Assembly (NCBI RefSeq): GCF_028023875.1
Contig: NZ_JAQIPB010000005.1
Span: forward strand, 39,086 to 103,085
Source of the DNA: Xenophilus arseniciresistens
Lineage (GTDB): Bacteria > Pseudomonadota > Gammaproteobacteria > Burkholderiales > Burkholderiaceae_C
DNA length: 64,000 nucleotides
Reading direction: 5' to 3'
Shown piece by piece: positions 8,652-16,825 of the stretch (position 1 is the stretch's first letter; every line of letters begins with the position of its first letter). The translations under genes and the position numbers were made by a program. The notes under the pieces were generated by a model. That model made no database searches. It saw only the letters and a list, made by a program, of their open reading frames with translations, and was not told the origin of the DNA.

Positions 8652-9575
8652 ATGGCTGACACCGCCACGCCAGCCAGCCAGCCGCCATTCGCTTCCATCG
8701 ATGCGCTGGTGCAGGCGCTGGCGGCCGTCGGCTACCTGGCCGACCGGCGGCTGGCGACCGCCGTGTTTCTCGCGCTTCGGCTGCAGCGGCCGCTGCTGCT
8801 CGAAGGCGAGCCCGGCGTGGGCAAGACCGAACTGGCCAAGGCCCTGGCAGCCGCCCTGCAGCGCGAGCTGCTGCGGCTGCAGTGCTACGACGGGCTGGAG
8901 CAGCGCGAAGCCTTGTACGAGTGGAACTACGCCGCGCAACTGCTGCACATGCGTGCGGCCGAGGCCACTGGACTGGCGAATGACGTCGAAGCCGAGGTCT
9001 ACCAGCCGCGCTACCTGATCCGCCGCCCGCTGCTGCAGGCACTGCAGGCGCCGGCCCCGGGCGCCGTGCTGCTGATCGACGAAGTGGACCGGGCCGACGA
9101 GCCCTTCGAGGCCTTCCTGCTCGAATACCTTGGCGAGTACCAGGTCAGCATCCCGGAGCTGGGCACGGTGCGCGCGGCGGTGCCGCCCGTCACCCTGCTG
9201 ACCAGCAACCGCACGCGCGAGCTCAACGACGCCGTCAAGCGCCGCTGTCTCTACCACTGGCTCGACTACCCCGAGCGCGACCGCGAGCTGGCCATCGTGC
9301 GCACGCGCGTGCCCGAGGCCGGCGAGCGACTGTCGCAGCAGGTGGCCGACTTCGTACAGCGCCTGCGCAGCCAGCCCTTTGCCGATGCCTTCCAGCGCGC
9401 GCCCGGCATCGCCGAAAGCGTGGAATGGGCGCGCGCGCTGGTCGCGATGGACACCGTGGAACTGGACCCCGAAGTGGTGGTCGACACGGCCGGCATCCTC
9501 TTCAAGCAGCGCGACGACGTGGCGGCCCTCAATACCCGGCTCGCGGCCCAGCTGCTCTTGCCTGCGGACGCCTGA
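8652..9575 (+). CDS. coxD: MoxR-family AAA+ ATPase (CoxD-like)
   Basis: A 307-residue chaperone-type ATPase. Walker A GEPGVGKT at 52-59, Walker B LLIDEVD at 140-146, and the sensor-1 region LLTSNRT. In the CO dehydrogenase system of Afipia (Oligotropha) CoxD helps build the [CuSMoO2] centre; here a similar maturation role on the Mo active site is inferred, although a form II enzyme has no Cu. The ATG at 8652 follows the coxM stop by 6 nt; GTG at 8646 is an in-frame alternative. No clear ribosome site, so translation is probably coupled. Confidence 0.88.
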   Translation: MADTATPASQPPFASIDALVQALAAVGYLADRRLATAVFLALRLQRPLLLEGEPGVGKTELAKALAAALQRELLRLQCYDGLEQREALYEWNYAAQLLHMRAAEATGLANDVEAEVYQPRYLIRRPLLQALQAPAPGAVLLIDEVDRADEPFEAFLLEYLGEYQVSIPELGTVRAAVPPVTLLTSNRTRELNDAVKRRCLYHWLDYPERDRELAIVRTRVPEAGERLSQQVADFVQRLRSQPFADAFQRAPGIAESVEWARALVAMDTVELDPEVVVDTAGILFKQRDDVAALNTRLAAQLLLPADA

Positions 9576-9580
9576 AAGCC

Positions 9581-10792
9581 ATGGCGCGCGTGCAGCAACT
9601 CGGCGATGCGCGCCGCGGCAAGCTGGCCGGCAACCTCGTGGGCTTTGGCCGTGCGCTGCGCCGCGCGGGCGTGCGGCTCGATGCCTCGCGCATGGCGCTG
9701 GCGGCCCAGGCCGCCGAGCTGGTCGGCGTGCAGGACCGGCGCGACCTGGCCGCGGCCATGGAGGCCGTGATGGTCAGCCGCGAGCAGGACCGCGGCGTCT
9801 TTCGCGAACTCTTCGATGCCTGGTTCCGCGATCCCGAACTCGCCAACAAGATGCTCGCGCAGATGCTGCCCACCGCAGAGGGCCGTGCCGAGCCGCCGAA
9901 GCAGCGCCCGCGCGTGCGCGAGGCACTCGCTGCGCCCAAGCCACCGCGCGCTGCGCCGCAGAACGAGCACGAGGTCGACTTCGACGCCGCCATGACGGCC
10001 GGCGAGCGGCAGCGCCTGCAGCATGCCGATTTCAACGCGCTGGGCGCGGCCGAGTACCGGCTGGTGGAGCGCCTCGCGCGCGACGTGCCCCTGCCCGTGC
10101 CCACCGTGCCGGGACGCCGGCTGCGCGCGGCCGCGCATGGCGGCGCCCACGCGCGCATGCACTGGCCCGGCGTGTGGCACGAAGCCGCGCGCACGGGCGG
10201 CGAGATGCTGCGGCTGCCGCGGCTGCTGCGCCGCGAACAGCCCTTGCCGCTGCTGGTGCTGGTCGACGTGTCGGGTTCCATGGAGCGCTATGCACGCCTG
10301 CTGCTGGCCTTCGTGCATGCGGCCACGCGTGGCCTGCGCGGGCGCGGCGGGCGGCGCGACGTGTTCGCCTTCGGCACCGGGCTGACGGACCTGACGCCGG
10401 CCTTCCGCGCCGCCGACACCGACCAGATGCTGCTTGCGGCCGGCCAGGCCATCGAGGACTTTGCCGGCGGCACGCGGCTGGGCGATGCGCTCGCGCAGCT
10501 GCGGCACCGGCACGCGCGTCGGCTGGTGGGCCGGCGCACGCTGGTGCTGCTGGTCAGCGACGGGCTTGACACCGGCGAGCCCGAGGCGCTGCGCAGCGAA
10601 CTGCAATGGCTGCGCCGCCACAGCCGCCGGCTGCTGTGGCTCAACCCGCTGCTGCGCTTCGAGGGCTATGCGCCCATCGCGCGCGGCGCGGCCGTGCTGC
10701 ACCGCGAGGCCGACGCCATGCTGGCCGTGCACAACCTGCAGGCGCTCGAAGAACTGGCACAACTCATCGCCGCGCTGCTGCGGCGCGGCTGA
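9581..10792 (+). CDS. coxE: VWA-domain protein (CoxE-like)
   Basis: A 403-residue protein whose C-terminal half is a von Willebrand A-like domain with MIDAS motif D-V-S-G-S at 229-233 and a later TLVLLVSDGLD strand. MoxR ATPases and VWA proteins normally act as pairs, and this gene begins 5 bp after the ATPase gene. The start ATG at 9581 is chosen over earlier in-frame codons because those overlap coxD. Role: inferred maturation partner of CoxD for the Mo enzyme. Confidence 0.87.
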   Translation: MARVQQLGDARRGKLAGNLVGFGRALRRAGVRLDASRMALAAQAAELVGVQDRRDLAAAMEAVMVSREQDRGVFRELFDAWFRDPELANKMLAQMLPTAEGRAEPPKQRPRVREALAAPKPPRAAPQNEHEVDFDAAMTAGERQRLQHADFNALGAAEYRLVERLARDVPLPVPTVPGRRLRAAAHGGAHARMHWPGVWHEAARTGGEMLRLPRLLRREQPLPLLVLVDVSGSMERYARLLLAFVHAATRGLRGRGGRRDVFAFGTGLTDLTPAFRAADTDQMLLAAGQAIEDFAGGTRLGDALAQLRHRHARRLVGRRTLVLLVSDGLDTGEPEALRSELQWLRRHSRRLLWLNPLLRFEGYAPIARGAAVLHREADAMLAVHNLQALEELAQLIAALLRRG

Positions 10793-10833
10793 ACCCACAT
10801 ACCGTCATCCGACCTTCCACGAGGAGCACACAC

Positions 10834-11403
10834 ATGGACATGCAAGGCAAGCGCCAGCTCGGCGTCACCCAGCAACAGGCCTGGGAGGCACTCAACGACC
10901 CCGACACCCTCAAGAGTTGCCTGCCCGGCTGCGACCGCTTCGAGGCCACGGGCGAGGGCCAGTACGCCGTGACGATGGCCGTGAAGGTGGGGCCGGTGTC
11001 GGCCAAGTTCAACGGCCAGGTCTCGCTCAGCGACATGGAGCCGCCCGCCAGCTACCGCCTCGCCTTCGAAGGGCAGGGCGGCGTGGCCGGCTTCGGCAAG
11101 GGCGCCTCGTCGGTCTCGCTCGCGCCCAACGATGCGGGCTGCGAGCTGGCCTACACCGTGCAGGCACAGGTGGGCGGCAAGATCGCGCAGTTGGGGCAGC
11201 GCCTGATCGACGGTGCGGCCAAGTCCATGGCCGACGATTTCTTCAAGCGCTTCGAGGCCGAGATGCAGCGCCGCCACGGGCCACCGGCCGATGCAGACGC
11301 GGCCGAGGCAACGGACGCCCAGAACAAGCCCGGCCGCATGGCAGGCCTCATGCAGAAGATGGGTTTGGGCCGCAAGGACAAGGCCGACGAAGAAGCCGAC
11401 TGA
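10834..11403 (+). CDS. coxG: CoxG-like SRPBCC-fold protein
   Basis: A 189-residue CO dehydrogenase subunit G family protein (START/SRPBCC lipid-binding-like fold, about residues 1-145), with the family's opening pattern of a repeated Gln-Trp region and NDPDTLKSCLPGC. The C-terminal tail (150-189) is charged and amphipathic. In other species CoxG recruits the enzyme to the membrane; this is inferred here. GAGGAG ribosome site 8 nt before the ATG. 41 bp after coxE. Confidence 0.88.
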   Translation: MDMQGKRQLGVTQQQAWEALNDPDTLKSCLPGCDRFEATGEGQYAVTMAVKVGPVSAKFNGQVSLSDMEPPASYRLAFEGQGGVAGFGKGASSVSLAPNDAGCELAYTVQAQVGGKIAQLGQRLIDGAAKSMADDFFKRFEAEMQRRHGPPADADAAEATDAQNKPGRMAGLMQKMGLGRKDKADEEAD

Positions 11404-11417
11404 CAATCGCGCCCACG

Positions 11418-12449
11418 ATGGAAAACCTCGATGTGATGGTGTTGCGCCACCTGCGCGACTGGCGGCAGGCCGGCCGCCGCGCGCTGCTGGCCACGGTGGT
11501 GCGCACCTGGGGCTCTTCGCCCCGGCCCATCGGTTCGATCATGGCCCTGGCCGAGGACGGCGCGGTGGTGGGCTCGGTCTCGGGCGGCTGCATCGAAGAC
11601 GACCTGATCGCGCGCCACAGCCTGCTGGGCGCCCAGCAGATGCCGCAGGGCGCGCCGCGGCTGGTGCGCTATGGCGTGACGGCCGACGAGGCGCACCGCT
11701 TCGGCCTGCCTTGCGGCGGCACGCTGGAACTGTTGCTGGAGTTCGACCCCGAGCCGCAGGCCCTGGCCGCGCTGGTGGCGCAACTGGAGGCCGGCCGGCT
11801 GGTGCAGCGCGTGGTGGCGCTGGCTGACGGGCAGGTGCGGCTGCAGAGCGCCGATGCGCCGGCCGCGCTGCACATCGACGCACAGCAACTGGTCAACACC
11901 TTCGGGCCCGAATACCGAATGCTGCTGATCGGCGCGGGCCAGCTGGCCGAGTACCTGGCCACGATGGCGAGCTTCTCGGGCTTTGCCGTCACGCTGTGCG
12001 ATCCGCGCGCCGAATACCGCGGCAGCTGGCAGGTGAGCGGCGTGCGCGTGCTGACCGACATGCCCGACGACGCCGTGCGGGCCTTCGCACCCGACAGCCG
12101 AAGCTGCGTGGTGGCGCTCACGCACGACCCCAAGCTCGACGACCTGGCGCTGCTGGAGGCGCTGGAGACCGCGGCCTTCTATGTGGGCGCCATCGGCTCG
12201 CGCCGCAACGCGCAGGCGCGGCATGCGCGCATGCGGGAGCACTTCGACCAGACCGAAGCCTCGCTGGCGCGGCTGCGCGGCCCCATCGGCATCTACATCG
12301 GCAGCAAGACGCCGCCCGAGATCGCGGTGAGCGTGATGGCCGAGATCCTGGCCGTCAAGAACGCGGTGCCGCTGCCGCGCGAAACCGAGGTGGCCACGGC
12401 CAAGGGCCTGCTGGCCGTGCCGGCGAGCCACGAAGTCGCCAGCGCCTGA
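11418..12449 (+). CDS. XdhC/CoxF-family Mo-cofactor maturation protein
   Basis: A 343-residue protein with an N-terminal XdhC/CoxI domain (SVSGGC, with Cys58; LPCGGT at 97-102) and a C-terminal Rossmann-fold XdhC domain beginning at GAGQLA (172-177). XdhC proteins bind the molybdenum cofactor, promote its sulfuration and insert it into xanthine-dehydrogenase-type enzymes. Last gene of the operon, 14 bp after coxG. The mRNA probably ends at the large stem-loop at 12445-12492. Confidence 0.88.
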   Translation: MENLDVMVLRHLRDWRQAGRRALLATVVRTWGSSPRPIGSIMALAEDGAVVGSVSGGCIEDDLIARHSLLGAQQMPQGAPRLVRYGVTADEAHRFGLPCGGTLELLLEFDPEPQALAALVAQLEAGRLVQRVVALADGQVRLQSADAPAALHIDAQQLVNTFGPEYRMLLIGAGQLAEYLATMASFSGFAVTLCDPRAEYRGSWQVSGVRVLTDMPDDAVRAFAPDSRSCVVALTHDPKLDDLALLEALETAAFYVGAIGSRRNAQARHARMREHFDQTEASLARLRGPIGIYIGSKTPPEIAVSVMAEILAVKNAVPLPRETEVATAKGLLAVPASHEVASA

Positions 12450-12492
12450 GCCCGCCGTCTGCGCCCGGCTGCCGGGCGCAGGCAGGCTCAGG
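12445..12492. terminator. Two-arm stem-loop between convergent genes, candidate bidirectional terminator
   Basis: Inner perfect stem TGCGCCCGG/CCGGGCGCA (12460-12468 and 12472-12480) with a 3-nt loop, enclosed by outer arms CCTGAGCC (12445-12452) and GGCTCAGG (12485-12492). It spans the stop codons of both convergent genes. No T-run follows on either strand, so termination efficiency is uncertain. Confidence 0.5.
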
Positions 12493-13504
12493 TCTTGATG
12501 CCGCGCATCATGATCACGCCGCCGAGCCGGCTGGTGTCGCTGCGCATGCGCCGGGCCAGGGTTTCGGCATCGCCGGCGCGGGCCTGCCAGCCGGCCTTGA
12601 GCAGGTCCTGGCTCACGGGGCCGGTGCGCAGCACCTGCGACAGCGCGGCGTTGAGCTTCTGCACGGCGGCCGGCGGCATCGTGGCGGGCGCGGCCAGCGC
12701 GGTCCAGATCTCCAGGTCCGATCCGCGCACCTCGGCCTCGCGCAAGGTGGGCCAGTCGCCGGTCAGCGGGCCGCGCTCGGGGGAGGTGATGCCCACCATC
12801 TTGAGCTTGCCCGACTGGATGTGGGGCAGCGCCAGGCCCGGTGGCAGCAGCGCCATCTGCACCTCGCCGGCCAGCATGGCTTCGATGACCTTGGGGTTGC
12901 CGGAAAAGGGCCGGTGCTCGGCGCGGATGCTGGTGCGCATCTTCAGCAGCTCCATGCCCAGGTGGCCCACCGTGCCGTTGCCGGGGGTGCCGTACTTCGC
13001 GTCGGCGCCGCGGTTGCGGGCCCACAGCAGCAGCTCGGCCGGGTTGTTGCCCGCGGCCTGTTCCGAGACGGCGAGCACCAGCGGGGCCGTGCCGATCAGG
13101 CCCACGGGCGCAAAGTCCTTCTCGGGGTCGAAGCCCAGCTTCGGGTCCAGCAGGCGGGCGATGGTGAGGTTGCCGTTGATCAGCGCGCCCAGCGTGTGGT
13201 CGTCGCGGGCCTGGGCCACTTCGGCCGCAGCGGTGTTGCCGCTGGCGCCGGGCTTGTTTTCCACCACCACGCTCTGGCCCAGCAGCTGGCTCAGCGGCCG
13301 CGCGATGGCGCGGGCCGCGAGGTCGGGCGAGGCGCCGGCCGGAAAGCCCACCAGCACCCGCACGGGCTTGGCAGGCCAGTTGCCCGAAAGCGGCGCAGCG
13401 GCGGCGGGGCGCACCGCGCGTTCCTGCGCGGCAGCGGGCCAGCCCAGCAGGGCGGCCGCACCCGCGGCGCATGTCCCCAGCACCCGACGTCTTGTTGTTG
13501 GCAT
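12488..13504 (-). CDS. Bug-family periplasmic binding protein (TctC-like)
   Basis: A tripartite-tricarboxylate-transporter-type solute receptor. The N-terminus TTRRRVLGTCAAGAAALLG is a Tat-like signal peptide cleaved near the AAAQ at residue 26. The body shows Bug landmarks: WPAKPVRVLVGFPAGASPD, a VVENKPGASGN stretch and the YGTPGNGT region. Comamonadaceae carry many orphan Bug genes; no TctA/TctB membrane genes are in the window and the ligand is unknown. ATG at 13504 (338 residues) is chosen because it starts directly before the signal sequence; ATG at 13534 is in frame but lies within an operator-like dyad. Confidence 0.88.
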   Translation of the reverse strand: MPTTRRRVLGTCAAGAAALLGWPAAAQERAVRPAAAAPLSGNWPAKPVRVLVGFPAGASPDLAARAIARPLSQLLGQSVVVENKPGASGNTAAAEVAQARDDHTLGALINGNLTIARLLDPKLGFDPEKDFAPVGLIGTAPLVLAVSEQAAGNNPAELLLWARNRGADAKYGTPGNGTVGHLGMELLKMRTSIRAEHRPFSGNPKVIEAMLAGEVQMALLPPGLALPHIQSGKLKMVGITSPERGPLTGDWPTLREAEVRGSDLEIWTALAAPATMPPAAVQKLNAALSQVLRTGPVSQDLLKAGWQARAGDAETLARRMRSDTSRLGGVIMMRGIKT

Positions 13505-13525
13505 AAATGTCAGAAAAGTGTCAAA

Positions 13526-13556
13526 ACGAAACATCAAACATTAACGAATGTTTCGT
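13526..13556. promoter_or_regulatory. Nested inverted repeats upstream of the Bug gene
   Basis: Two overlapping dyads: ACGAAACAT (13526-13534) with ATGTTTCGT (13548-13556), 9 bp perfect, spacer 13; and AAACATT (13536-13542) with AATGTTT (13547-13553), 7 bp perfect, spacer 4. The region is much more AT-rich than its surroundings. It fits an operator with three related half-sites just before the Bug gene start. Confidence 0.55.
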
Positions 13557-13646
13557 CATCTGACCATCTAGGCCATAGGTATTCCAGCGGCCTGCCGGGC
13601 TATTCGGGCGCCCGGCCGGTCCCGGGCGAGCGCGAGCCCAGGCCGT

Positions 13647-14021
13647 TCAGCTCGGCAGGCTGGACTTGGACTGGGGCAGGCCGGAAGGCGGCGGCACCTT
13701 CGGGTTGCCGTGCTGGCGTTCGCGGAACAGCGCCGCGCGCATCAGGAAGATGGTGGTCACCGGCGCCGTGAGCGCGACGAAGAAGGTGATCAGGATCGCG
13801 TGCAGGAAGAGGTGGAAGCCCTGCACCGAAAAGTAGATCACCGTGGCGGCCGTGATGGCCCACACGCCCAGCGTGGCGCCCAGCGTGGGCGCATGGATGC
13901 GCCTGAAGAAGGTGGGCAGGCGCACCAGGCCGAAGGAGCCCAGGGCTGCGACGGCGGCGCCCAGGATGACCAATGCGGCCACAAGCGTTTCAGCCCACCA
14001 AGGGAGCGGCGCCGCGCTCAT
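13647..14021 (-). CDS. phaG: Mrp/Pha cation/proton antiporter subunit G
   Basis: A 124-residue inner-membrane subunit with three hydrophobic segments and the MnhG/PhaG pattern GSFGLVRLPTFFRRIHAPTLGATLG. Last gene of the six-gene antiporter operon; its ATG overlaps the phaF stop by 4 bp. The C-terminal tail after residue 105 is polar and variable. Confidence 0.92.
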   Translation of the reverse strand: MSAAPLPWWAETLVAALVILGAAVAALGSFGLVRLPTFFRRIHAPTLGATLGVWAITAATVIYFSVQGFHLFLHAILITFFVALTAPVTTIFLMRAALFRERQHGNPKVPPPSGLPQSKSSLPS

Positions 14022-14296
14022 TCAATCACCTCCCCGCGCAGGATGAACTTGGCCAGCGCCGTGGAGCCCACGAAGCCGAAGAGCGCGATCAGCATCGCGG
14101 CCTCGAAGTAGACGCTGCTGGTGTAGAGGATGCCCAGCACCAGCATGGTGAGCATGCCGTTGATGTAGAGGCAGTCCAGGCCCATCACGCGGTCCTGCGC
14201 CGAAGGGCCCACCAGCAGGCGGAACAGCGCGCACAGCATCGCCACGGCCAGCAGGAAGAGGGCGGCCCGCAGGGCCCACAGCAGGATCGGGGTCAT
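14018..14296 (-). CDS. phaF: Mrp/Pha cation/proton antiporter subunit F
   Basis: A 92-residue membrane protein with three helices and the family motif GPSAQDRVMGLDCL. The start is ATG at 14296, giving the usual subunit F length; it lies just past the phaE stop region and overlaps it by 4 bp. Part of the large multi-subunit Na+(K+)/H+ antiporter. Confidence 0.92.
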   Translation of the reverse strand: MTPILLWALRAALFLLAVAMLCALFRLLVGPSAQDRVMGLDCLYINGMLTMLVLGILYTSSVYFEAAMLIALFGFVGSTALAKFILRGEVIE

Positions 14297-14793
14297 GGCG
14301 CTCCTTCGAAGATTTGCATCAGGGGCCGCTCGTAGCGGGTCTTGATCATCTCGATCATGCCCTGCTCGTCCTTGAGCTCGAACACGTGCAGCAGCAGTAC
14401 CGAGCGGTCCATGCTGAGTTCGGCCCAGGCGGTGCCGGGCGTCAGGCACACGATCATGGCCAGCCCGGCCAGGGCGTTGGGGTCGCGCGTGTCCAGCGGC
14501 ACACGCAGGAAGGCCGAATGGATGTCGGCATTGCGCTTGAAGAGCAGCTCCTTGCCCACCAGCCAGGCCGAACGCACCATGTCGCGCAGCACGACCAGCG
14601 CCAGCCGAACCAGCACGTGGGGCCGGCGCATCACCACGGCCGCGGGCCGCAGGCTGCGCGTGAGGATCGGCACCACCAGCGCCACCAGCAGGGCCGACAG
14701 CAAGGTGGCCGGGTGCAGCGACTGGTGCAGCAGGATCCAGACGACGAAAAGCGTGGCCGACAGCGTGAGCGAAGGCAGCAGGCGGGAGATCAT
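14293..14793 (-). CDS. phaE: Mrp/Pha cation/proton antiporter subunit E
   Basis: A 166-residue membrane subunit. Two to three N-terminal hydrophobic segments, then the conserved region around FKRNADIHSAFLRVPLDT and the hallmark CLTPGTAWAEL. The ATG at 14793 overlaps the phaD stop by 4 bp. A GGAG-like ribosome site lies within phaD. Confidence 0.92.
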   Translation of the reverse strand: MISRLLPSLTLSATLFVVWILLHQSLHPATLLSALLVALVVPILTRSLRPAAVVMRRPHVLVRLALVVLRDMVRSAWLVGKELLFKRNADIHSAFLRVPLDTRDPNALAGLAMIVCLTPGTAWAELSMDRSVLLLHVFELKDEQGMIEMIKTRYERPLMQIFEGAP

Positions 14794-16484
14794 GGCGCGG
14801 CCTCCTTGAGCGTGGGCCCGGGGATCTGCCGCGCGCCCATCACGGCGTCGCGGTACAGGGCCGGGTGCGACAGCGCGTCGGCCGTCGCGCGTACATGCTG
14901 CATCACGGGCTCGGCCAGCGCCGTGAGCCCGACGCAGCAGCTCAGCAGCACGGCGATGGGCAGCACCTCCAGCGCCGGCAGCGAGGGCAGGGCGCCATGG
15001 GGCTGGGTCCAGAAGTAGCGGATGCCGGCCCGCGCCAGCGCCACCAGCGTCAGGAAGCCCGAGACCAGCACCAGCGCGAAGAACAGCCAGCTGCTGCGGT
15101 CCATGGCCCCTTCGAACAGGCCCATCAGCATGGAAAGCTTGCCCACGAAGCCCGCGAGCGGCGGCAGCCCCGTGATCAGCAGCGTGCAGGCCACGAAGCT
15201 CAGGCCGAGAAAGGCCACGCCGGCAGGAATGGCTCGGCCGTACAGCGCCTGCTGGTCGTCGTCGAGGTTCACGTCTTCCTGGACCTTCAGGTCTTCGCTC
15301 AGGAAGGGCGCGCGGCCCGCCAGCTCGTGGGGCGCGATGCTCATGCCCGCGTTGCGCCAGCGCTCGATCACGTCCACGAGCAGGAAGAAGGCGGCCGCGG
15401 CCAGCGAGGAATTGAGCAGATAGAAAAGCGCGCCCGACCACACGGCCGGCTGCCCCATGCCCACGGCCGTGAGCAGCGTGCCGGCCGAGATCAGCACGCT
15501 GTAGCTGGCCAGCTGGGCCAGCTTCTGCGTGCCCACGATGCCCAGCGCCGCCACGGCCAGCGTGGCCATGCCCAGCCCCAGCAGCACGCTCTGGCCGAAC
15601 TGCGCCGAGGCGCCGGCGTCATGCGGGAACAGCATCGACCAGGTGCGCAGCAAGGTGTACAGGCCCAGCTTGGTCAGCAGCGCGAACACGGCACCGACCG
15701 GCGGCACCGCCGCGCTGTAGCCCGGCACCAGCCAGAAGTTCAGCGGCCAGGCGCCGGCCTTGGCGAAGAAGGCGGTGGCCAGGATGGCCGCGCCTGCATG
15801 CACCAGGCCGCGGTCTTCGGGCGCCAACTGCGAGATGCGCAGGCCCATATCGGCCATGTTGAGCGTGCCCGTGGCGCCGTAGAGCAGGGCTGCGCCGATC
15901 AGGAACAGCGACGAGGCCGCGAGGTTGATGGCGATGTAGTGCAGCCCGGCCGAGACGCGGTTGCGGCCCGAGCCATGCAGCAGCAGGCCGTAGGAGGAGG
16001 CCAGCATCACCTCGAAGAACACGAAGAGGTTGAACAGGTCGCCCGTCAGGAAGGCGCCGTTCAGGCCCATGAGCTGCAACTGCAGCAGCGGGTGGAAATG
16101 CACGCCGGCGCGGTCCCAGCGCGAGGTGGAATAGATGGACGCGGCAAAGGCCACCACGCCGGTCAGCGCCACCATCATGGCCGACAGCCGGTCGGCCACC
16201 AGCACGATGCCGAAGGGCGCCTGCCAGTTGCCGGCCAGGTACACGCCGATGGAGCCGGCGCCCGTGCCCGTGGCGGACGCGTTGACCCAGCGCAGCAGCG
16301 CCAGGGCCACCACCAGCCCGACCAGGCCCGAGACCACCGACAGCGCGGACTTGATGCGCCGGTGCCGCTCCTGCAGCAGCAGCATCAGCGCGGCCGTCAG
16401 CATGGGCACGAGGATGGGCGCCGCCACCAGGTGCGGCATCGCGAAGTCGAGCAGCCGGTCCAGCAGCTGGATCATGGCGGTCAT
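14790..16484 (-). CDS. phaD: Mrp/Pha antiporter subunit D (NuoN/NuoM-like proton channel)
   Basis: A 564-residue subunit homologous to the antiporter-like subunits of complex I, with about 14 membrane helices. The proton-translocation region around LMGLNGAFLTGDLFNLFVFFEVML carries the conserved Glu in the FFEVM segment, and the lysine-bearing TKLGLYTLLR helix is present. Start ATG at 16484 overlaps phaC by 4 bp; ATG at 16475 is an alternative. Confidence 0.93.
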   Translation of the reverse strand: MTAMIQLLDRLLDFAMPHLVAAPILVPMLTAALMLLLQERHRRIKSALSVVSGLVGLVVALALLRWVNASATGTGAGSIGVYLAGNWQAPFGIVLVADRLSAMMVALTGVVAFAASIYSTSRWDRAGVHFHPLLQLQLMGLNGAFLTGDLFNLFVFFEVMLASSYGLLLHGSGRNRVSAGLHYIAINLAASSLFLIGAALLYGATGTLNMADMGLRISQLAPEDRGLVHAGAAILATAFFAKAGAWPLNFWLVPGYSAAVPPVGAVFALLTKLGLYTLLRTWSMLFPHDAGASAQFGQSVLLGLGMATLAVAALGIVGTQKLAQLASYSVLISAGTLLTAVGMGQPAVWSGALFYLLNSSLAAAAFFLLVDVIERWRNAGMSIAPHELAGRAPFLSEDLKVQEDVNLDDDQQALYGRAIPAGVAFLGLSFVACTLLITGLPPLAGFVGKLSMLMGLFEGAMDRSSWLFFALVLVSGFLTLVALARAGIRYFWTQPHGALPSLPALEVLPIAVLLSCCVGLTALAEPVMQHVRATADALSHPALYRDAVMGARQIPGPTLKEAAP

Positions 16485-16825
16485 TCTTCCTGCTCCTCGC
16501 CGTCCACGTGGTCGGTGTCGTTCAGGCCGCGCGAGGCCAGCATCACGACCAGGAACAGGGCCGTCATGGCGAAGCCGATCACGATCGCCGTGAGCACCAG
16601 GGCCTGCGGCATCGGGTCGGCCGTGTTGGCCAGCGTGGCAGTGAAGCCGGGCACCAGCACCGGCTCACTGTCGACCTTGAGCCGGCCCATGCTGAAGATG
16701 AACAGGTTCACCGCATAGGAGATCAGCGTCAGGCCCATGATGACCTGGAAGGTCCGCGGGCGCAGCAGCAGGTACACGCCCGAGGACGTCAGCACGCCGA
16801 TGGCAAGGGCTAGCACGATCTCCAT
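16481..16825 (-). CDS. phaC: Mrp/Pha antiporter subunit C (NuoK-like)
   Basis: A 114-residue NuoK homologue with three membrane helices; the motif GLTLISYAVNLFIFSMG matches the family. It overlaps the stop of the fused phaAB by one base (TGATG) and phaD by 4 bp, so tight translational coupling runs along the operon. Confidence 0.93.
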   Translation of the reverse strand: MEIVLALAIGVLTSSGVYLLLRPRTFQVIMGLTLISYAVNLFIFSMGRLKVDSEPVLVPGFTATLANTADPMPQALVLTAIVIGFAMTALFLVVMLASRGLNDTDHVDGEEQEE

